NCBI RefSeq assembly: GCF_020711235.1
Contig: NZ_JAJFAV010000019.1
Coordinates: 1-64,000 of the forward strand
DNA from: Hymenobacter sp. 15J16-1T3B
Lineage (GTDB): Bacteria > Bacteroidota > Bacteroidia > Cytophagales > Hymenobacteraceae
Direction: 5' to 3'
Length of the DNA: 64,000 nt
The position numbers and the translations under genes are program-made. Shown piece after piece: positions 51,897-60,091 of the stretch. A model generated the notes under the pieces. That model worked only from the letters and a program-made list of their open reading frames with translations, searched no databases and had not been told where the DNA came from. Position 1 is the stretch's first letter, and every line of letters starts with the position of its first letter.

Positions 51897-54800
51897 TTAC
51901 TGCTTCACGAAGCGCTCCACGTAGGTTTGCTGCTCGCCCACGATACGTACCACGTACATACCGGCGTGCAGGCTGCCCACTTTGGCGTTCAGCTGCTGGT
52001 TCAGCTGCTCCACCGTGCCGGTGCTGCTCACCACCAGACGGCCGTCGGCGGTGCGCACTTCCAGCTGCAGGTGCTGGCCTTTCTCGGGCACTTCCACGCG
52101 CACCGACTTGCTCACCGGGTTCGGGTACAGGCCTAGCTTGGCCGTACGGGCGCCGGCCGTAGCCGTGGCGGGCGAGAAGGAGTAGCGCGTCAGCACGGGG
52201 TAGTGGTCGGTGGTGGTGCTGCCGTAGTTGGCGACCAGACCGGCTACCTGCGACTGAATTTCGGCCGAGGCGGGGATGTAGTAGGCGTTCATCTCGTTCG
52301 ACACCACCACGTGGTCAATCACGTCGTTGTAGCTCACGGTCGACTTCTTGCCGGCCAGGCTCAGCGGCAGGGTCAGGGCCGGGTAGTTGGCGGCGTCGTT
52401 GGTGAAGGCGCTGTACGAGGTCGTGTTCGGCGTGATGCCGGTGGTGATGGTCTGGTCCAGGTCGTCGTTGAAGTCGCCCAGGATGACGAAGTTCTGCGTG
52501 GGGTAATCCGCGTCCAGCTTGGCTTTCAGGCCATCGGCGCCGCTCTTACGACGGGCGTAAGAGGTCGTGGTGGGGCTGGTGTTGGCCTTGGCGTGGATCA
52601 GCACGAAGGTCACCTGCTTGGTCACGCCGTTCAGCGTCACGTTGGCCGTCATCACGAAGGGGAAGCGGCCCGACGACCAGTAGTTGCGCTCGGCGCAGTT
52701 CTGGGCTTCGGTGCAGCGGAAGAAGGAGGTGAACTGCGGGTTCGACACCACGCTGGTGCGGTAGATGAAGGCCAGCTTCTGGGCGTCGGCGTAGTCCGGG
52801 TCGTTGCGGTCATCAGCGTACGAGCCGAAGTCCGACACGCGGTAGGCGTAGCCGGGCATGGCGGCCACCATCGTGCGCAGGCGCACGGTGTCCACCACTT
52901 CGGCTAGGGCGTAGATGTCGGCGTTCAGCGAGTTGATGATGGTGCTGACGTTGGTGTACTGCTGGTTGTCGTTCGTCGGGCCCATGGTGGCCGAGCCGAA
53001 CCACTCCACGTTCCAGTTCACCACTTCCAGCGTGCTGGTCACGTCGTAGGTGTTGCCGCTCACGGCCACCACCACGCTAGTAGCGCCGGTCGAGGCCAGG
53101 GTGATGTTGCCGGTGTAGTTGCGCGAAGCCGTGGTGGGGGCGAAGCGCACCGTAACGGTGATGGCGCCGGCCGCCGCGGCCGCTTGCGTCACCGTGGCCG
53201 TGCTGCCGAAGGTGGTGCCGTTGGTCGACACCTGGAACGCCGCATCCGAAGACGTGATGGTGGCGCCAGCCGTCAGGTTGCTGAAGGTGGCGGTGAAGGT
53301 CTGCGTGGGGGTGCTGTTCACGGCGCGGAAGCCGAAAGCCAGGCTCGGCACGCTGCTGCGGATGGCGGGCGGCGGGGCGGTGGGCGAGTTGGTCACGGCC
53401 ACGTCGTCCAGGGTCCAGCGGGCCCCTTCGTCGTTGGTCGAGTTGTACACAAAGGCGATGTACACGCCAGCCTGCTTGTAAGCCGAGAGGTCCACGTTGG
53501 TGGTCTGCGTCCATTCGGCCGTGCCGGTGGCCGGGAACGAGCCGTTCAGGTCGGTCCAGGTCACGCCCGAGGCCAAGGGGCTACCCGAGCCGGAGTAGTT
53601 AGTCGACACCATCAGCTTCAGCGGGGCGCCGTTGAAGGCCACGCGGCTCCAGTAGGAGAGCAGCGGGAAGGTGGTGCTGGCCAGGTTCAGGGCCGGCGAA
53701 ATCAGCCAGTCCTCGTTCAGCACGTTCGAGCCGCTGGCGAAACCGTTGATTTGCACGCCGCTCGGGAAAGCGGTGGTGCCGGCCGGGTTTTGCGGGTCGC
53801 GGCCGAAGGTGGTGCAGGCCCAGGTCTGCGGGCCCGTTACGCTGTACTGCGTCCAGCCGTCCGAAATCGACGTGGTGCCGGTGCAGGCCTGGAAGTCGAA
53901 GCTAAGCTGCGAGGGGTCCACGGCGGTGCCCGTCAACGACACGGTGCGGGTGCTAGCGCCGGTGCTGGTGTGGGTGAGGCTGCCGGTAGTGGGGCCAGCC
54001 ACGGTCGGGGCAAACTTCACGTACAGCGTCTTGGCCGTGGCCACTTCCGCCGCGGTCAGCGTCACCGACGAGGCGAAGGTGGTGTTGTCTTTCGACACTG
54101 TGAAGGGGCCGGTGGCGGCCACGGTCACGTCGGTGGTCAGGTTGGCACCCGTCAGGGTGTAGTTCAGCGGAGCCGAGGTCGTGCCGATGTTCTGGCTGGC
54201 GAAGGCCAGCGTCGACACCGAAGTCGTCAGCGTCGGGGCGTTGGGGTTGCCCTGCCAGCTCAGCGAAAAGTCGTCGATGGCTGAGGTGGGGCGGGAGCCC
54301 GAGCCGGTGCTGGCCGTCAGCGCCACGATGCGAATCCACACCGGGCCGGTCTGGTTGTCCAGCGCCGTGCCGAAGCTGGCGGTGACCGTGTTGCTGCCGA
54401 AGGTCGGCGTGGTGCTGCCCGTGCCCGAAGCCAGGGGCGTAAATGCCGTCGGCGTGGCGCCGGTGGCGTAATCCACCGTCCAGTTCACCGTGCGGCCCAC
54501 CGAGTTGTCGAGGGACTGCAGCTTGAAGCTCAGCGAGAAATCCGTTTTGCCCGTGGTGTTGGCGGCTTGGAATACAAACGCGCCGCCCGGGTCACCCAGC
54601 GAGCCGGTTTGGCGCAGAGCCAGCGCCCGGTTGGTCGACGCGTCCTGGTCGGCCGCGGACGAAGTGGCCGTCAGGCCCGTGGCCGAAGCCACGTTTTTGA
54701 AGCCGCCGGCGGTGGCGTTCCACGCCGCTTTGGCAGGCGCAAAAGTTGCCGCCGTGCCGGGAGCCGTAGCCGTGGCACCGGTGTACACCCCGAAACCTGC

Positions 54801-54947
54801 CGGCAACCCCGTCGCGAGGTTGTCGAAGTTCTCGGTGTAAGGGGTGCTAGCCAGCGTAACCGGCGTTTGGGCTTGGGCTGCCTGACTTGCAAAGCCCAGC
54901 AAGCCAGCACTTAGCAAACCAAGTAGTAAAGGTGATTTCATCGACAT
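51897..54947 (-). CDS. Secreted endonuclease/phosphatase-fold protein with T9SS domain
   Basis: A 1016-residue exported protein. Order: signal peptide (to about 26); a choice-of-anchor beta domain (30-240); Ig-like FnIII repeats; a cleaved-adhesin-like domain (about 350-530; WTQYSVTGPQTW); another Ig repeat; an EEP-type domain (about 640-930) with VNWNVEWFG, LAEVVD, LIHAKAN, ILGDFNDDLDQT and DHYPV, all catalytic motifs present; and a T9SS sorting domain with YPNPVSKSVRVEVPEKG. It may cut extracellular DNA or phosphate esters. The ATG at 54947 fits the promoter. Confidence 0.92.
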   Translation of the reverse strand: MSMKSPLLLGLLSAGLLGFASQAAQAQTPVTLASTPYTENFDNLATGLPAGFGVYTGATATAPGTAATFAPAKAAWNATAGGFKNVASATGLTATSSAADQDASTNRALALRQTGSLGDPGGAFVFQAANTTGKTDFSLSFKLQSLDNSVGRTVNWTVDYATGATPTAFTPLASGTGSTTPTFGSNTVTASFGTALDNQTGPVWIRIVALTASTGSGSRPTSAIDDFSLSWQGNPNAPTLTTSVSTLAFASQNIGTTSAPLNYTLTGANLTTDVTVAATGPFTVSKDNTTFASSVTLTAAEVATAKTLYVKFAPTVAGPTTGSLTHTSTGASTRTVSLTGTAVDPSQLSFDFQACTGTTSISDGWTQYSVTGPQTWACTTFGRDPQNPAGTTAFPSGVQINGFASGSNVLNEDWLISPALNLASTTFPLLSYWSRVAFNGAPLKLMVSTNYSGSGSPLASGVTWTDLNGSFPATGTAEWTQTTNVDLSAYKQAGVYIAFVYNSTNDEGARWTLDDVAVTNSPTAPPPAIRSSVPSLAFGFRAVNSTPTQTFTATFSNLTAGATITSSDAAFQVSTNGTTFGSTATVTQAAAAAGAITVTVRFAPTTASRNYTGNITLASTGATSVVVAVSGNTYDVTSTLEVVNWNVEWFGSATMGPTNDNQQYTNVSTIINSLNADIYALAEVVDTVRLRTMVAAMPGYAYRVSDFGSYADDRNDPDYADAQKLAFIYRTSVVSNPQFTSFFRCTEAQNCAERNYWSSGRFPFVMTANVTLNGVTKQVTFVLIHAKANTSPTTTSYARRKSGADGLKAKLDADYPTQNFVILGDFNDDLDQTITTGITPNTTSYSAFTNDAANYPALTLPLSLAGKKSTVSYNDVIDHVVVSNEMNAYYIPASAEIQSQVAGLVANYGSTTTDHYPVLTRYSFSPATATAGARTAKLGLYPNPVSKSVRVEVPEKGQHLQLEVRTADGRLVVSSTGTVEQLNQQLNAKVGSLHAGMYVVRIVGEQQTYVERFVKQ

Positions 54948-54969
54948 GAGGTCGGGTTAAGTGGGAAGG

Positions 54970-54997
54970 CAAAGTTACTTCGGGGTGAGGGCTACAA
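54970..54997 (-). promoter_or_regulatory. Promoter of the T9SS nuclease gene
   Basis: Minus strand: TTG (54995-54997), 17 bases, TAACTTTG (54970-54977). The predicted leader is about 15 bases. A paired ATGTTACC element lies just upstream. Confidence 0.65.
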
Positions 54998-55015
54998 TGT
55001 TACCGAAATGTTACC
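54997..55015. promoter_or_regulatory. Direct repeat of ATGTTACC upstream of the nuclease promoter
   Basis: ATGTTACC occurs at 54997-55004 and 55008-55015, 11 bases apart, so both copies face the same side of the helix. The first touches the -33 element. A third copy is at 34036-34043, before the DEAD-box gene. It looks like an operator. Confidence 0.5.
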
Positions 55016-55102
55016 AAAACATCATGAAGATGAGCCCGCTGCAGCGTGACCGAACAATCCGGCCGCCGCGTATCTTGCGTTCCAAGCCCAACAGCCCGTT
55101 TT

Positions 55103-55645
55103 ATGTCCGAACTCCTGCGCCCCGTCCCGGGCACCTACCCGCCTTACTTCGACACCTATATCAACCGCGTCGGGGCCGACATCGATCCGCTTGAAATGCT
55201 CGGCGTGCAGCCCACGGCCCTGCACCAACTCCTGGCCGAGGTAACCGAGGAACAAGCCTCGTTTCGGTACGCCCCGGGCAAATGGAGCATCAAGCAAGTT
55301 GTGCTGCATATCGCCGATGTGGAACGCATTTTCGCCTACCGCGCCCTGCGCTTCGCCCGCGCCGACCAGCAGGAGCTGCCGGGCTTCGACGAAAACCACT
55401 ACGCCGACCATTCCGGCGCCGACGACCGGACCCTGGCCAGCCTGCTGGCCGAGTACGCGGCCGTGCGCCAAGCTACCCTCGCCCTGTTCCGCAGCTTTAC
55501 GCCCGAGCAGTTGCAGCGCGGCGGCACGGCCAACGGCAACCCCGTCACCGTGCAGGCCCTGCGCTTCATCACGGCCGGCCACGAGGCGCACCACGCCGAA
55601 ATCCTGGCCGAGCGCTACCTGCCGCTGATTACCGCCGAAGCGTAG
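55103..55645 (+). CDS. DinB-family putative metal-dependent hydrolase
   Basis: A 180-residue four-helix bundle. The three metal-binding His are seen: VVLHIADVE, and GHEAHHAEIL with two. Conserved W-S-I-K-Q-V precedes the first. Members include bacillithiol and mycothiol transferases, but many have no known substrate. The ATG at 55103 is the natural start. TATCTTGC at 55071 is a possible -7 box. Confidence 0.85.
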   Translation: MSELLRPVPGTYPPYFDTYINRVGADIDPLEMLGVQPTALHQLLAEVTEEQASFRYAPGKWSIKQVVLHIADVERIFAYRALRFARADQQELPGFDENHYADHSGADDRTLASLLAEYAAVRQATLALFRSFTPEQLQRGGTANGNPVTVQALRFITAGHEAHHAEILAERYLPLITAEA

Positions 55646-55715
55646 CACCCCAAGCAGTTTTAGACCAGACCGCCCGGCTAGTTTGGTCGGGCGGTCTGGT
55701 CTGGCGACGGCGCGT

Positions 55716-56360
55716 TTAGGCCTTGGTGTAATACGGCTCTTTTTCCTTATCGTGGTAGCGTAGGTAGCCGTGCAGCACCAGCTTGATGAGCATGCGGTGG
55801 GCCCGGCGTTTCGATACGTTGATCAGCTTCATGTACTGGGGCAGAGTCAGGCGGGGCTGCTGACGGACGTAATCCAGCGCGGCCTGCTCGTGGCGACTCA
55901 GCGGCAGCCACTCCAGGCGGTGTTCGGGCGGCGGCTCGTTGCGCAGCACCTTGTCGGTCAGCTGACTGGTTTGCACGCTCTGGTCGCCCACGCGCACGTA
56001 GCCGCGCCAGTCATCTTCGCCGACCAGGGCCCGGTGGGGCTTGCGCGGGCTTTCGGCCACGGTCACCACCAGCACCACCCGGTCCTCGTCCTCCACCTCG
56101 TCGATTTGCAGGGGCAGCGGCGGGTCCACGAACTGCTCGGCGGCTTGGCGCAGCAGGTAGCGTTCCTCCTCCGCGTCGCGCACGCCCACCAGCCGGCCGT
56201 TGTCTTCCACGCCTACCAGTACCCGGCCGCCGCGGGCATTGGCCAGCGAAGCCAGGGTGCGCGAAATTCGGCTAGGGTGGGTGGTGCGCTTTTTAAATTC
56301 CAGCGTTTCGCCTTCGCCCTGCGCAATCAATTCCCGCAGGCGCTGCATCGTGAATTTCAT
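55716..56360 (-). CDS. AlbA_2 (Schlafen-type) domain protein with winged helix
   Basis: A 214-residue protein. AlbA_2 is at residues about 10-120: EGETLEFKKR, ISRTLASLANARGGRVLVGVEDNGRLVG, and a C-terminal helix-turn-helix follows (HEQAALDYVRQQPRLTLPQYMKLINVS). AlbA_2 proteins are linked to nucleic-acid or nucleotide binding and to transcription control. The start is the ATG at 56360. Confidence 0.85.
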   Translation of the reverse strand: MKFTMQRLRELIAQGEGETLEFKKRTTHPSRISRTLASLANARGGRVLVGVEDNGRLVGVRDAEEERYLLRQAAEQFVDPPLPLQIDEVEDEDRVVLVVTVAESPRKPHRALVGEDDWRGYVRVGDQSVQTSQLTDKVLRNEPPPEHRLEWLPLSRHEQAALDYVRQQPRLTLPQYMKLINVSKRRAHRMLIKLVLHGYLRYHDKEKEPYYTKA

Positions 56361-56675
56361 CGAACAACTAATGCAAAATCCGGCTGCGCACTTGCCCAAA
56401 TGGCGTTGCCACGTGGTAGCCGCAAAAGAGGATAACGGCGGCTTGCCCACCCCGGGTTCCGTCGCGCAGCGCCGAAGCGGACCCGCGGGCGCGTAAATCG
56501 GGGGCTGTAATTTCTGGACGAATTATTGGTATTCGGCCCGGTTCCTCGCTCCGGTAATAACCGGTCACGTATGGCCCGTAGCGGACAATCACCCCAGTCG
56601 CCGAGGCCAATAAAAAAGCCCGTCGACCGAGGGCGACGGGCCAGGCACGGCCGCAGGACGGCGGTACCAATAAAA
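56361..56675. other. Intergenic stretch of 315 bases
   Basis: Holds the upstream region of the AlbA_2 gene and, at 56612-56641, the terminator of the next gene. Otherwise nothing identifiable; no coding frame on either strand looks real. Confidence 0.5.
56612..56641 (-). terminator. Intrinsic terminator of the small AT-hook-like gene
   Basis: Stem GCCCGTCG/CGACGGGC with a T6 run on the minus strand (56612-56617 as A on plus). It lies 35 bases after the stop at 56676. Confidence 0.75.
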
Positions 56676-56936
56676 TTACGCGTTGGTGGCGTTTTTGGGC
56701 GGACGGCCCGGGCCCCGACGACGGCCTTCACCGCCCTCGTTACCTTCGGCAGCTGCGGCTTTGCGGCCTGGTTTTTTGCGCTCATTGGGCTCGTAAGCCG
56801 GGTCCAGCAGCTCGGCCAGCTCGTTTAGCGCCAGCTGCACTTTGCTGTGGGCGCGACGAATTTCGCGAACCAGATTTTCATTGCGGGTCGCGTCCGACAA
56901 TACTTTCTGTAGATGCTGCAGGTTAAGTTCGGCCAT
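56676..56936 (-). CDS. Small basic protein with AT-hook-like tail
   Basis: An 86-residue protein. The first 48 residues form one or two helices (LQHLQKVLSDATRNENLVREIRRAHSKVQ, ALNELAELL). The tail has two AT-hook-like motifs, KKPGRK and RRRGPGRPPKN, separated by Glu/Gly. DNA binding is probable from the GRP core, by inference. Its upstream region 56937-57192 is AT-rich and empty of genes. No name in common use is known to me. Confidence 0.75.
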   Translation of the reverse strand: MAELNLQHLQKVLSDATRNENLVREIRRAHSKVQLALNELAELLDPAYEPNERKKPGRKAAAAEGNEGGEGRRRGPGRPPKNATNA

Positions 56937-57192
56937 GGGTTAGGGTCGTTTGAAGGGTGTTAAACCTGAGCAAAGGAACGAGAAATAAAAAATAAAGTAC
57001 GGACGTAACCCGTTATTTTTTGGCTTGGAGAGTTTGAACCCGCTTAAACAGGCTGCAAAGGCCATTTTTTATTCGGTAATAATGTCGATTACTGCTGATA
57101 AAACCGGCTCGATATGCCTATTAGTCTGGGGAATTAATTCGTAATTAATCCGACTGTTACGATTCTAAACCGAGCTCTTTTTGCCTTATATT

Positions 57193-58074
57193 TTACTCAC
57201 CGACACCGGTTTCATCGGCTGAAATTCGCCACAGTCGATGGATTTCGGCCCGGTTACTCGCCCGGCCCGAAACTCGGGCGACTTGCCGGTTTTTAAAATA
57301 CTGCCCGTTGGCTTGTGCCGCCTGCGGCAAGGTTGCTACGTGAGTAATGGTAGCCGCGGCTTGCTCGCAGGAGCGGGCGAAGGGCCACGCCGACACCATC
57401 AACAGGCGCAGCAGCCACGAGCTATGCGACCACAGATTGGAGCGCACGACGCCCGGGTGCAAGCAGTGAGCGGTGATACCCGTTAGCTCCAGGCGCTCAG
57501 TCAGTGCTTTGGTAAACAAGATGTTGGCTAGCTTGGAGTCACAGTAAGCCGTGAAAGCGCTGCTGCGGTTGGCGTCGGCCCGGGCCGACGCATTCACCTC
57601 TATTTCGCCGAGCCAGTGCGCCTCTGAGGCCACGGTGATAATGCGGGCGCCCGGCCCCGCGGCTTCTAGTAGGGGCAGCAGACGATTGGTCAGGATAAAC
57701 GGCGCCAAATGATTGGTGGCCCAGCAGAGTTCCTGCCCGTCGACGGTGGTGCTGAGCTGCGCCGGTAGCACGCCGGCGTTGTTGATAAGCACGTCGAGAT
57801 GTGGGTAGCGGGCCAGGACTTCGTCGCTGAGGCGGTGCACCTGCGCCTGCACGGCCAAATCGGCTAGGATCAGGTCGGGCGCGGGTGCTTCGGGTGCGGC
57901 TAGGCGAATGGCGGCGCGGGCCTGCTCGCCGCGGGCCGCGTCGCGGCACACCAAAATCAGCTGAGCCCCGAGGGTAGCCAACTGCCGCGCGGCGGCCAAC
58001 CCAATGCCGGCCGAAGCGCCGGTAAGCAGCACGGTGCGGCCTTGTAAGGAGCCGGCAGCGGAAACGGAAGTCAT
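57193..58074 (-). CDS. SDR-family oxidoreductase (retinol dehydrogenase-like)
   Basis: A 293-residue classical-type SDR. Cofactor site TVLLTGASAGIGLAAARQLA, NNAGV, and the catalytic Ser (VASEAH) and YCDSKLAN (Tyr-x-x-x-Lys with Asp-Ser inside). The segment order fits retinol dehydrogenase/WW-domain-like SDRs. The natural substrate is unknown. The start is the ATG at 58074. A bidirectional terminator separates it from the DUF3127 gene. Confidence 0.9.
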   Translation of the reverse strand: MTSVSAAGSLQGRTVLLTGASAGIGLAAARQLATLGAQLILVCRDAARGEQARAAIRLAAPEAPAPDLILADLAVQAQVHRLSDEVLARYPHLDVLINNAGVLPAQLSTTVDGQELCWATNHLAPFILTNRLLPLLEAAGPGARIITVASEAHWLGEIEVNASARADANRSSAFTAYCDSKLANILFTKALTERLELTGITAHCLHPGVVRSNLWSHSSWLLRLLMVSAWPFARSCEQAAATITHVATLPQAAQANGQYFKNRQVARVSGRASNRAEIHRLWRISADETGVGE

Positions 58075-58118
58075 GCGGTGGAAGTGGCCCCTCAACGGGG
58101 GGCTGCCGGTACGTACGC

Positions 58119-58156
58119 AAAAATGCCGCTCCCGGAAACCGGAAGCGGCATTTTTT
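58119..58156. terminator. Intrinsic terminator of the DUF3127 gene
   Basis: Stem AAAAATGCCGCT and its mirror (58144-58155) plus inner CCGG/CCGG; T6 on plus, T5 on minus. Confidence 0.8.
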
Positions 58157-58179
58157 ATTCGCAAGCTGCGCGGGGCAGT

Positions 58180-58596
58180 TTAGAACGGCAGGTCGTTGTC
58201 GTCGTCCGAGGCAATGGGGGCGGGGCGCTGGGGCTGGGCGTCGCGGCGCAGACCGGGGTTCTGGTTGGCGGCTGGAGCAGCGTAGCCACCGCCCTGGTTG
58301 CCGCCCGCGGGGGCGCCACCGGCAGCTTCGATGCGCCACGCTTCCAGGTTGGTGAAATACAGCATCTGGCCGTTCTTGTTGAAGCCGCGGCCGCGCAGGT
58401 TGAACTGCACGCGGACTTCGTCACCAACTTTGTATTGGTCGATCAGCGCGGTCTTGTCCTGAACCAGCTGAAACTTGATATGCTCGGGATACTGGCCGTC
58501 TACGACTTCCAGCACGAACTCGCGCTTGCGGAATTTCTCGCTCACCTGTTGCTCATCCATGATGTCGTGCAGGCGGCCGGTAGCTTCGTAAGCCAT
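58180..58596 (-). CDS. DUF3127 OB-fold protein (SSB-like)
   Basis: A 138-residue protein. DUF3127 at residues 1-90: YEATGRLHDIMDEQQVS, FRKREFVLEVVDG, KFQLVQDKTALIDQYKVGDEV and YFTNLEAWRIE. A Gly/Pro/Gln linker and an acidic SSB-type tip (DDDNDLPF) follow. Single-stranded nucleic acid binding is likely, and the acidic tip is where SSB recruits partners. The start is the ATG at 58596. Confidence 0.9.
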   Translation of the reverse strand: MAYEATGRLHDIMDEQQVSEKFRKREFVLEVVDGQYPEHIKFQLVQDKTALIDQYKVGDEVRVQFNLRGRGFNKNGQMLYFTNLEAWRIEAAGGAPAGGNQGGGYAAPAANQNPGLRRDAQPQRPAPIASDDDNDLPF

Positions 58597-58941
58597 AGTC
58601 AAAAGAAGGGGAGGTTTGAAAATTAGTAAGCCAAATCTACGAAAAATAATTCCCTGGCGGAGGCCCAAAACAGGGTGCTGCCCGGGGCTATTTTCGGCGG
58701 CTAATATAAGCGTCAGGGAATGAAGCTGATGTGCAAAGTGTGTGGTTTTGCTCAAAAAAATAGTTGACAAAGCTGGCTTGCTAAAAAAATGTGCATATCC
58801 GGCCGGCCCGGCTGCTGACTTGACCAGCTGCCGTCTCCGCACCGCCTCCCGCACGGCGCTCCTATATAATTAAGGAGTCGGCAACCTGAACCACACGGGC
58901 GCTGGGCCGTAATTTTGCCCGCGCACCTACCATCTTGCTGC
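58597..58941. other. Divergent promoter region, 345 bases
   Basis: Minus-strand TAGATTTG (58632-58639) serves the DUF3127 gene; plus-strand TAATTTTG (58910-58917) serves the isoaspartyl peptidase. An A/T run followed by TAAGGAGTCG is at 58863-58880. No gene seen between. Confidence 0.6.
58863..58880. repeat. A/T-run plus TAAGGAGTnG motif, copy 1
   Basis: Eight A/T bases followed by TAAGGAGTCG. Two more copies with the same layout lie at 60071-60088 and 62965-62982. Confidence 0.4.
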
Positions 58942-59916
58942 ATGCCCTCATTTGCCCTTGCCTTGCACGGCGGCGCCGGCACCATTGCCCGCCACCTGCT
59001 CACTCCCGCCGCCGAGGCCCAGTACCGCCACGCCCTGCGCGAGGCCCTCACCGCCGGCTACGACTTGCTGCGCCAGGGCGCCTCGGCCCTCGACGCGGTG
59101 GAGCACACCGTAGTGCAGCTCGAAAACTGCCCCTTGTTCAACGCCGGCCGCGGCGCGGTGTTCACCCACGAAGGCCACCACGAAATGGACGCGTCGGTGA
59201 TGGTGGGACACACGCGGCTGGCCGGCGCGGTAACAGGCGTGCGTGCCATTCAGAACCCCATCCGGGCTGCGCGCCTGGTGATGGAGAAATCGGAGCACGT
59301 GCTGCTGGCCTGGCCCGGTGCCGAAGAGTTTGCCCGCCAGCAGGGGCTCGCGATGCAGCCGCCCGACTATTTTTTCACCGAGCACCGCTACCAGCAGTTG
59401 CAGGAAGCCTTGGCCAGCGGGCAGGTGCGCCTCGACCACAGCGATGATGCCCCGCTCGAAGAACCCAAAGCCGTCAACGAAGACCCCAAAAAGAAGATGG
59501 GCACGGTGGGCGCGGTGGCGCTGGACCAGCACGGCCACCTGGCCGCTGCCACCAGCACCGGCGGCATGACCAACAAACGCTTTTCCCGCATCGGCGACTC
59601 CCCGCTCATCGGGGCCGGCACCTGGGCCGACGACCGGACCTGCGCCATTAGCTGCACCGGCCACGGCGAGTTTTTCATGCGGGCGGTAGTAGCCCACGAC
59701 ATTGCTTGCCTGATGGAGTACCGCGGCTTGAGCTTGGCCGAGGCCTGCCGGGTGGTGGTCCACGACAAACTGGCGCCCGTCGGCGGGGAAGGTGGGCTGG
59801 TGGCCGTCGATGCCCGCGGCAACATCGCGCTGCCCTTCAACTCCGAGGGCATGTACCGCGCCAGCGTCAGCAGCGAGTCACCTCTCTTCGTCGGCATTTA
59901 CAACGACGAGCAGTAA
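58942..59916 (+). CDS. iaaA: Isoaspartyl peptidase/L-asparaginase (plant type, Ntn hydrolase)
   Basis: A 324-residue precursor that cleaves itself before Thr188 (MGTVGAVALD) into alpha and beta subunits. Other family stretches are LHGGAGT, NAGRGAVF and the glycine-rich FSRIGDSPLIGAGTWAD, with GHGEFFMR for substrate binding. It hydrolyses beta-aspartyl dipeptides, including beta-Asp-Arg from cyanophycin. It faces the cyanophycinase across a strong hairpin, so the two make a short degradation route. The start is the ATG at 58942. Confidence 0.92.
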   Translation: MPSFALALHGGAGTIARHLLTPAAEAQYRHALREALTAGYDLLRQGASALDAVEHTVVQLENCPLFNAGRGAVFTHEGHHEMDASVMVGHTRLAGAVTGVRAIQNPIRAARLVMEKSEHVLLAWPGAEEFARQQGLAMQPPDYFFTEHRYQQLQEALASGQVRLDHSDDAPLEEPKAVNEDPKKKMGTVGAVALDQHGHLAAATSTGGMTNKRFSRIGDSPLIGAGTWADDRTCAISCTGHGEFFMRAVVAHDIACLMEYRGLSLAEACRVVVHDKLAPVGGEGGLVAVDARGNIALPFNSEGMYRASVSSESPLFVGIYNDEQ

Positions 59917-60032
59917 CATTCCGCTCCGCGTTGCTGGCTTCCGAATGGTTCGACGACGCGCGAAGCAGCGTTTGGTGCTACTGCCGGGCGTCGGGGCCGC
60001 ATAGGGTTGCCACGTTGCTTACCTGAAAAACA

Positions 60033-60070
60033 GCGCGGGCCGGAACGACAACTGTCGCTCCGGCCCGCGC
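60033..60070. terminator. Hairpin between isoaspartyl peptidase and cyanophycinase
   Basis: A 12-base outer stem (60033-60044 and 60059-60070) and a 5-base inner stem (CGACA/TGTCG) with a 2-base loop. Followed by TATATATATA. It lies between convergent stops. Confidence 0.65.
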
Positions 60071-60088
60071 TATATATATAAGGAGTAG
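60071..60088. repeat. A/T-run plus TAAGGAGTnG motif, copy 2
   Basis: TATATATA followed by TAAGGAGTAG, directly after the hairpin and 4 bases before the cyanophycinase stop codon. Confidence 0.4.
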
Positions 60089-60091
60089 CCG

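Noticed and set aside
58863-58880. AAGGAG as a Shine-Dalgarno site
   Set aside because: No start codon follows at the right distance at any of the three copies, and Bacteroidetes make little use of such sites.
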